A stretch of 39,525 bases of DNA from Gammaproteobacteria bacterium (GTDB lineage: Bacteria; Pseudomonadota; Gammaproteobacteria; HK1): positions 106,524 through 146,048 of the forward strand of contig JAABYT010000011.1 of NCBI GenBank assembly GCA_011775625.1. The letters are read 5' to 3'. Shown here in pieces: positions 35,123 to 39,525 of the stretch. The notes beneath the pieces were generated by a model. The model did not search any database. It had not been told where the DNA came from and worked only from the letters and a program-made list of their open reading frames with translations. Position numbers and translations under genes: made by a program. Position 1 is the stretch's first letter, and each line of letters opens with the position of its first letter.

Positions 35123-37084
35123 CTACTGCACGCGCGTCAGATTTCCGAAAGCCTCGCCTACCCGAATCAACCGCAGACATTGGCTTGCGCGCAGGGTGGT
35201 GTTGTCGCCGCTGGTGCGCTCGTACATGAGATTCGTCGGATCGGGATCGTGCTCGCCGCTGTCGGCGAGCGAATGATAGAGCTCGTGGGCGAGGCCGATA
35301 TCGATATCCTGTATGGCCGCCGTGATCCAGACGGTATCGGCCAGCGCGCGCCGTTTGCGACTGTTCGAACGCCCGAGGGCGAGCGCCTCGAAGGGTAGAT
35401 CCTGCAGCGTGCCGGCGACGAAGAAGACCGCCGGGCGCGCCGGGTCGAGCCGCGATACCAGCTCCGTGGACCAGTCGTAACGAAAAATCTTCACGCGCTC
35501 GGGTCCTTCCACCAGGCGCACCGTGACCTCGGGAACTGCGATGCCGCACTGGGCGAGAACTCGCGCCGCCTTCGCGGTGGCCTCGCGCACCACGTCGAGC
35601 TGCCAGCCGGCGTCCTCGACGATGACCACCGTGGGGCGCAGCGCGTGAGTGCTGCCCGACGGCGCGGCGTCGGTGCCGAGATCCTCCGGCATCCAGGTGA
35701 AACGACTGGTCTCGACAATCTGGCGGGGCATGGCGGCGCAGCCACCGCGCTCGCGGGCGCCGGGGTCGGGCAGAAAGCCGCCGACGCTGTAGGCGGCCTT
35801 TTCCGCGTCCGGCGCCTCGGCGAGCGCGAGAATCGCGTCCTTAAGCTCTGCGGCGCGCCACTGCGGCTGCGCCTGCAGCAGGCACGCGGCCAGCGCCGAG
35901 ACCCGTGCCGCCGCGTAGCTGGAACCGGATACGACCCGGGGCAAGCCGTAGAAATCCGTGACCAGCATGCCCTCGGCGGGCACCAGCAGATCGACCGACG
36001 TCCGGCCCCAGTTCGAGCCCGGTGCCGGCCGCCCCTGCGCATCGGCCGAGCTGACCACCAGCATGTTCTCGAGCATGAGCGAGGCCGGATAGACCGGCTG
36101 GCTGTCGATATCGCGCCCGTTGTTGCCGGCGGATACGACGAACAGCATGTCCGGATGGGCAGCGGCGGCCTGCTCGAATATCTGCCACTCCTCCACCCGG
36201 TTGCCGCCGAGCGACAGGTTGAGGACCGCCACGCCGGCGCTCGCGGCATCCTCGACGAGCTCGGCCATGCGCGTCATGTCGGGGCGCGGGTAACGGTACG
36301 CAACCAGCGCGGCACCCGGCGCCTCGCGCAGCAGCAGGCTGGCGGTCTGGGTGCCGTGGCGCTGGGGAAAGAACGCCGAGCGCGCGGGATTGGCATCGAA
36401 CGGCCGCCGATCCAGATCCCAGAAGTCGAAGCCGACGATGGCGCCGCCGCTGTCGCGGGCGAGCCGGTCGGCGATGCCCGGCAGCAGGTAGTTGACGCCG
36501 GCATCCACCAGGGCGACGCGCACCGCCGGCGTGTCCGTTGCCCCCCCGGCGGCCTCGGCCGGCTCCGGCACGGGCGGGTTCAGCGCCTCCCGCGTCTGCA
36601 CGTCGTCGAGCGTGGCGCTGAGCAGCTCCAGGTACTCGGCCTTGCCACCGGCATCGTAGACGAGGCGGCGCGCCGTCTGCACCCGACACTGGCCGTCGGC
36701 GACGATCAGCAGATGCGGTTGCAGAGCCTCGCCCGCGCCGGCCCCCGGCGCCCAGTACTCGCCGGTGATGCGGCGAAAGCCTTCGCCGGGCTCGAAGGTC
36801 TGCAGGCGCATCTGGTCGCCGCTGTCGATGACCGAGAATTGCCGACGAACGCCGACCTCCCGGCCACGCACCACCAGCGGTGATTTCTCCAGCAGCGTGG
36901 CGCCCGGTATCGCCATCTCCTCGCCGTCGGCGTGCACTCCCTCGCCGCCGCACACGGCGTTCACGGCCGCCAGCAGGCGCGCCTCCGGCGTTGCCGCGAG
37001 CGGCGCCTGCTGCGCCAGCGCGGGCAGCGCACACAGAGTCAGGACGGCGGTCGCGATCGCGACACGACACTCATTTATATGCAT
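35123..37084 (-). CDS. Secreted S8 subtilase with C-terminal zincin-like HExxH region
   Basis: 653 residues from the ATG at 37084, which gives a signal peptide (1-25, ending ALAQ). Residues 26-185 form a prodomain-like region. The subtilase domain (about 186-435) has the full triad: Asp in ALVDAGVNY (D194), His in QRHGTQTAS (H243), Ser in SGSSYAAARV (S389), with the oxyanion Asn in SAGNNG (N321). After about residue 480 a second region ends in AHELYHSLADSGEH: HExxH at 600-604 with a third His at 612, then a possible Met-turn NLMY (M620). That is a metallopeptidase-like site on the same chain. It should act in the periplasm or outside; targets are unknown. It diverges from the ligase-like gene. 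Confidence 0.85.
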   Translation of the reverse strand: MHINECRVAIATAVLTLCALPALAQQAPLAATPEARLLAAVNAVCGGEGVHADGEEMAIPGATLLEKSPLVVRGREVGVRRQFSVIDSGDQMRLQTFEPGEGFRRITGEYWAPGAGAGEALQPHLLIVADGQCRVQTARRLVYDAGGKAEYLELLSATLDDVQTREALNPPVPEPAEAAGGATDTPAVRVALVDAGVNYLLPGIADRLARDSGGAIVGFDFWDLDRRPFDANPARSAFFPQRHGTQTASLLLREAPGAALVAYRYPRPDMTRMAELVEDAASAGVAVLNLSLGGNRVEEWQIFEQAAAAHPDMLFVVSAGNNGRDIDSQPVYPASLMLENMLVVSSADAQGRPAPGSNWGRTSVDLLVPAEGMLVTDFYGLPRVVSGSSYAAARVSALAACLLQAQPQWRAAELKDAILALAEAPDAEKAAYSVGGFLPDPGARERGGCAAMPRQIVETSRFTWMPEDLGTDAAPSGSTHALRPTVVIVEDAGWQLDVVREATAKAARVLAQCGIAVPEVTVRLVEGPERVKIFRYDWSTELVSRLDPARPAVFFVAGTLQDLPFEALALGRSNSRKRRALADTVWITAAIQDIDIGLAHELYHSLADSGEHDPDPTNLMYERTSGDNTTLRASQCLRLIRVGEAFGNLTRVQ

Positions 37085-37125
37085 CACAACAACCGCTCGA
37101 TGCTGCTGATACTCTCCTGGGTCCG

Positions 37126-37159
37126 TATAGTTTACCGTCACCGGGATGGTTATAGTTAT
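37126..37159. promoter_or_regulatory. Direct repeats in the subtilase/ligase-like divergent region
   Basis: TATAGTTTA (37126-37134) and TATAGTTAT (37151-37159) share TATAGTT and start 25 bases apart in the otherwise GC-rich 121-base intergenic region between two divergent genes. They could be regulator sites or overlapping -10 elements. Confidence 0.35.
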
Positions 37160-37205
37160 CGACCGGCCTCGAAGCAGCCAACCACGCCTGGTGCAAGTCC
37201 CTCAC

Positions 37206-37973
37206 GTGAACGATTCACCGCAACTCCCGCCCCACTACGAGCTGGTTCAGCTTTACCACGTGGACGACGTGATGCGCGAGGCCGCGCGGCGCGCCCGCAA
37301 CGGTGCCGGCGAGGGCACGCTCGTCTGGGCGGTCGAGCAGGGCGACGCGCACACCACCAGCGACAAGCGCTGGTACTCGCCGCCGGGCAACCTTCACTGC
37401 GCGCTCCTTCTGCGCCCGGATTATTCCAACGCACGATGCGGACAGCTGGCCTACGTCGCCGCACTGAGCGTGGGCAGCGCGCTCGCAGAGCTTCTGCTGC
37501 CCATGACGGGACTGCGCTACAGGTGGCCGTCGAAGCTCTACATCAACGATTTGCGCGCCGGCCAGATCATGCTGGCGGCGTCGGACGGTCACAGCGACCC
37601 CTACGAGTGGCTTGCGCTGGGCGTGATGGTCAACGTCGCCGAGCATCCGCCCAATCCCGAGCCTGAGGAGTTCGTGAGCGTGCACGCGAGCGGCGCGACC
37701 GATGTGACGGTGGCGCAGGTGCTGGAGGGCTTCGCCCGATACTTCCTGCACTGGATCAACCGCTGGGCCGAGAACGGTTTCGGACCCATCGCCCACCAGT
37801 GGCAGCTGCGCGCCGACGGTGTCGGCGAGGAGATGACGGTCCGCGTCGGTGAGCAAACCCATCGCGGCACCTTCGTCGAGGTGGACGAAGAAGGTAGACT
37901 GGTGCTCCTGGAGTCCGGTCAGATCGAGCAGCGCATCAGTGTCAATGCCTTCTTTGCCCTCGACGGCGAGTGA
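37206..37973 (+). CDS. Biotin/lipoate protein ligase-like protein lacking the adenylation motif
   Basis: 255 residues from a GTG at 37206; the in-frame ATG at 37146 would add 20 residues and run through the intergenic repeats, so the GTG is preferred, though neither has a clear Shine-Dalgarno. The fold follows biotin protein ligase: GTLVWAVEQGD, then RWYSPPGNLHCALLLRPD, QLAYVAALSVGSAL, and RWPSKLYINDLRAGQIMLAA. In active ligases the loop before the Trp is GRGRxGRxW and the later motif is KWPNDxxxxxxK; here they read GDAHTTSDKRW (46-56) and RWPSKLYIND (106-115), so key Arg, Lys and Asp residues are changed. The C-terminal 100 residues may be a DUF4444-type domain. It may bind rather than activate a ligand. 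Confidence 0.65.
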   Translation: MNDSPQLPPHYELVQLYHVDDVMREAARRARNGAGEGTLVWAVEQGDAHTTSDKRWYSPPGNLHCALLLRPDYSNARCGQLAYVAALSVGSALAELLLPMTGLRYRWPSKLYINDLRAGQIMLAASDGHSDPYEWLALGVMVNVAEHPPNPEPEEFVSVHASGATDVTVAQVLEGFARYFLHWINRWAENGFGPIAHQWQLRADGVGEEMTVRVGEQTHRGTFVEVDEEGRLVLLESGQIEQRISVNAFFALDGE

Positions 37974-38344
37974 GCACACGAGACACCCGAGCGCGCGCCC
38001 TGACCCGAAGACGAGCTGCCGTGTACGGAGACCGACAGGAACAAGCCCCGGGCGTGTACGCCATCGACGAGCACGGTGAGCTGACCCTGGTGCACGAGTA
38101 TCAGGACGGCGATTACTCCCTGGAGGATCTGCTGGAAGAGTTTGGCTTCGGGCGTGCCGCGGGCGAATCCGAGAACGGCGATGCGATCATCGCGCTCAAC
38201 GCCGAGGAGATTCGCCAGCTCAAGGTCAACGCCGACGCCTACAGCTTCGACTACGACGAGGGATTCATCGAGATGTGCCTCGACATCGAACGATTCGCCA
38301 CGGCGGCGAGCGAGGAATCCCTGCGCCTGGTCTCACTGGACTGA
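37970..38344 (+). CDS. Acidic protein of unknown function coupled to the ligase-like gene
   Basis: 124 residues from a GTG that overlaps the upstream stop as GTGA, so translation is probably coupled. After a basic N-terminus (about 1-20, which may not be part of the true protein) the chain is strongly acidic: GVYAIDEHGELTLVHEYQDG, DYSLEDLLEEFGFG and YSFDYDEGFIEMCLDIERFA. There is no signal peptide, membrane segment or metal motif. I do not recognise the family. It probably works with the ligase-like protein upstream. Confidence 0.65.
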   Translation: MSTRDTRARALTRRRAAVYGDRQEQAPGVYAIDEHGELTLVHEYQDGDYSLEDLLEEFGFGRAAGESENGDAIIALNAEEIRQLKVNADAYSFDYDEGFIEMCLDIERFATAASEESLRLVSLD

Positions 38345-38354
38345 TTGCCGGGCC

Positions 38355-39332
38355 GTGGCTCTGCTCCGGCATCTGGTATACCTGCTGATGCTGCCTTTGC
38401 CGGCGCTTGCGCAGCCGACGGCGCCAGCTCCCGGCGAGCGCGTCGCCGACCAGGCCCTGCTGATGGCCGCCGAGGCCGGGCGCGTGGAGCTGGTCGAGTT
38501 CGCGCTCGACAACGGTGCCGACATCGAGGCCCGGGATCGACGCAGGCGCGGGGGCACGCCGCTGCACCTGGCCATCGAGAACGGTCACTACCCCGTCGTT
38601 CGCGCGCTGCTCGCACGCGGCGCGGACGCCGACGCCGCGAACGCGAGCGGACACACGCCCCTCATGGTGGCCGCAGACGCGCGCGACGACCCGCTCATGG
38701 GCGTCGAGCTCATCGGTGCCGGCGCAGCAGTCAATGCGGCCGCGGCCGACGGCACCACGGCGCTGATGGCCGCGGCGGGCCGCGGTCACGAGAACTTCGT
38801 CGGGCTGCTGCTGCTGAACAAGGCCGACCCGGCCGCGGTCGACGCCGCCGGGCGCGACGCGCTGCTGCTCGCCGCCGAGGACGGCTCGCTCGCCTCGGTG
38901 GCCGCGCTGGTCGACGCCGGGGCGAGTCCGAATCGACGCGCGCTGAACGGCGAGACGCCTCTCGGGCGCGCGGTCATCGGTGCCCATGCGGGCATCGCTG
39001 CGCGGCTCCTGGCGGCCGGCGCCGACGTGAATGCACCCGTGGCCAACGGCCAGACGCCGCTCATCATTGCCGTGCGCACGGGCGATACCGCCACCGTGGA
39101 CGTGCTCCTCGGCGCGGGTGCGGACGTGAATCGACGCGAGCTCGGCAACGGCAACACGGCGCTCATGTACGCCGCCAACAGCGGCTTCGCGGATCTGGTG
39201 GAACGGCTTCTGGAAAACGGCGCCGATGTGCGGGCGCAGGCCGAGGACGGCTGGACGGCGATTCAGGCCGCGGAGATGGTGGGTGAGACGGGCATCGCCG
39301 AGCGCCTGCGGGCTGCGGCCCGCGGCGGCTGA
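38355..39332 (+). CDS. Exported ankyrin-repeat protein
   Basis: 325 residues from a GTG at 38355, eleven bases after the previous stop. The start gives a Sec signal peptide (MALLRHLVYLLMLPLPALAQ), so the protein is periplasmic. About eight ankyrin repeats follow, each with a G-x-TPLxxA or G-x-TALMxA opening and a LLxxGADVN end: examples are GGTPLHLAIENGHYPVVRAL, GTTALMAAAGRGHENFVGLL and GNTALMYAANSGFADLVERL. Ankyrin arrays bind other proteins; periplasmic members in proteobacteria are sometimes tied to oxidative stress or contact-dependent processes. No catalase or toxin gene is beside it. It converges on the partial gene at the right edge. Confidence 0.85.
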   Translation: MALLRHLVYLLMLPLPALAQPTAPAPGERVADQALLMAAEAGRVELVEFALDNGADIEARDRRRRGGTPLHLAIENGHYPVVRALLARGADADAANASGHTPLMVAADARDDPLMGVELIGAGAAVNAAAADGTTALMAAAGRGHENFVGLLLLNKADPAAVDAAGRDALLLAAEDGSLASVAALVDAGASPNRRALNGETPLGRAVIGAHAGIAARLLAAGADVNAPVANGQTPLIIAVRTGDTATVDVLLGAGADVNRRELGNGNTALMYAANSGFADLVERLLENGADVRAQAEDGWTAIQAAEMVGETGIAERLRAAARGG

Positions 39333-39336
39333 GCGG

Positions 39337-39525
39337 TCAGGCGCTCTCGACGCTCGCGGGCTCGGCGGATCGGATCGCGTCGAGAATCATGCGGCGCTGC
39401 TTGACCAGCACCCGGTAGCATCGCAGCGCGCCCTGCTCCCAGGGGCTCGTCGGCGAGGCGAGGCGCGCGATCTGACGCTCGAAGTGGCGTATATCTCTGC
39501 GCAGCTGGGCCTCGCTCGGCCACGC
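39337..39525 (-). CDS. C-terminal part of a small helical protein, cut by the window edge
   Basis: 62 codons and a TGA are visible, running off the window at the right. The peptide is rich in Arg, Glu and Ala, with segments PSEAQLRRDIRHFERQIARL and YRVLVKQRRMILDAIRSAE. This looks more protein-like than the other frames here, which are Arg/Pro/Ala-rich in the manner of antisense reading. It converges on the ankyrin gene with a four-base gap. No family is recognised. Confidence 0.55.
   Translation of the reverse strand, partial: AWPSEAQLRRDIRHFERQIARLASPTSPWEQGALRCYRVLVKQRRMILDAIRSAEPASVESA

Overview
The window is high-GC bacterial chromosome with tightly packed genes, many overlapping start/stop codons and no tRNA, rRNA, insertion sequence, phage gene or CRISPR array that I can see. 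The mix of families points to a gammaproteobacterium: a DUF2058 (YaiL-like) protein, a DUF4389 membrane protein, a DUF6279 lipoprotein and a YpeA-like acetyltransferase, beside an alphaproteobacterial-style general amino-acid (Aap) transporter. This is judged from protein families only; no rRNA is present.

Layout. 1-3725: two tandem class V aminotransferase-fold genes (the first cut by the window edge) converge on a coupled pair, an amidinotransferase-superfamily hydrolase and a small membrane protein. 3726-6062: an AT-rich promoter region, an orphan FHA-domain protein, a clear terminator and a DUF6279 lipoprotein. 6078-10615: beta-hydroxyacid dehydrogenase, a cystathionine gamma-synthase-type PLP enzyme, DUF2058, a flavodoxin-like protein and a chromosomal ParM/StbA-like actin ATPase. 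10646-17650: GcvA-like LysR regulator divergent from a DUF1127 protein, two-subunit aconitase X, a MATE exporter with a coupled small membrane protein, a phosphoethanolamine-methyltransferase-like enzyme coupled to DUF4389, and a fatty-acid-hydroxylase/sterol-desaturase-like protein.

17756-25177: CoA-binding protein, O-acetylhomoserine sulfhydrylase, acyl-CoA ligase, hydroxyacid-oxoacid transhydrogenase (HOT) and succinate-semialdehyde dehydrogenase, then a convergent alpha/beta hydrolase. HOT plus the semialdehyde dehydrogenase would take 4-hydroxybutyrate to succinate. The HOT gene is bracketed by two long perfect inverted repeats (24-bp and 33-bp arms) that also resemble each other in sequence. 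25208-29572: a complete aapJQMP amino-acid ABC transporter operon on the minus strand with a strong hairpin after the binding-protein gene and a T-rich terminator at its end.

29851-39525: a YbdK-type carboxylate-amine ligase, two overlapping GNAT acetyltransferases, a DUF2007/zinc-ribbon protein, a glutathione transferase, glutaryl-CoA dehydrogenase, a DUF6505-like protein, then an unusual cluster: a secreted subtilase whose C-terminus carries a second, zincin-like HExxH site, divergent from a biotin/lipoate-ligase-like protein that lacks the usual adenylation motif and is coupled to an acidic protein, followed by an exported ankyrin-repeat protein. A partial minus-strand gene runs off the right edge.

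The parts most worth a second look are the paired palindromes around the HOT gene, the two-active-site protease next to the degenerate ligase-like gene, and the chromosomal actin-like gene with no visible ParR or parC.
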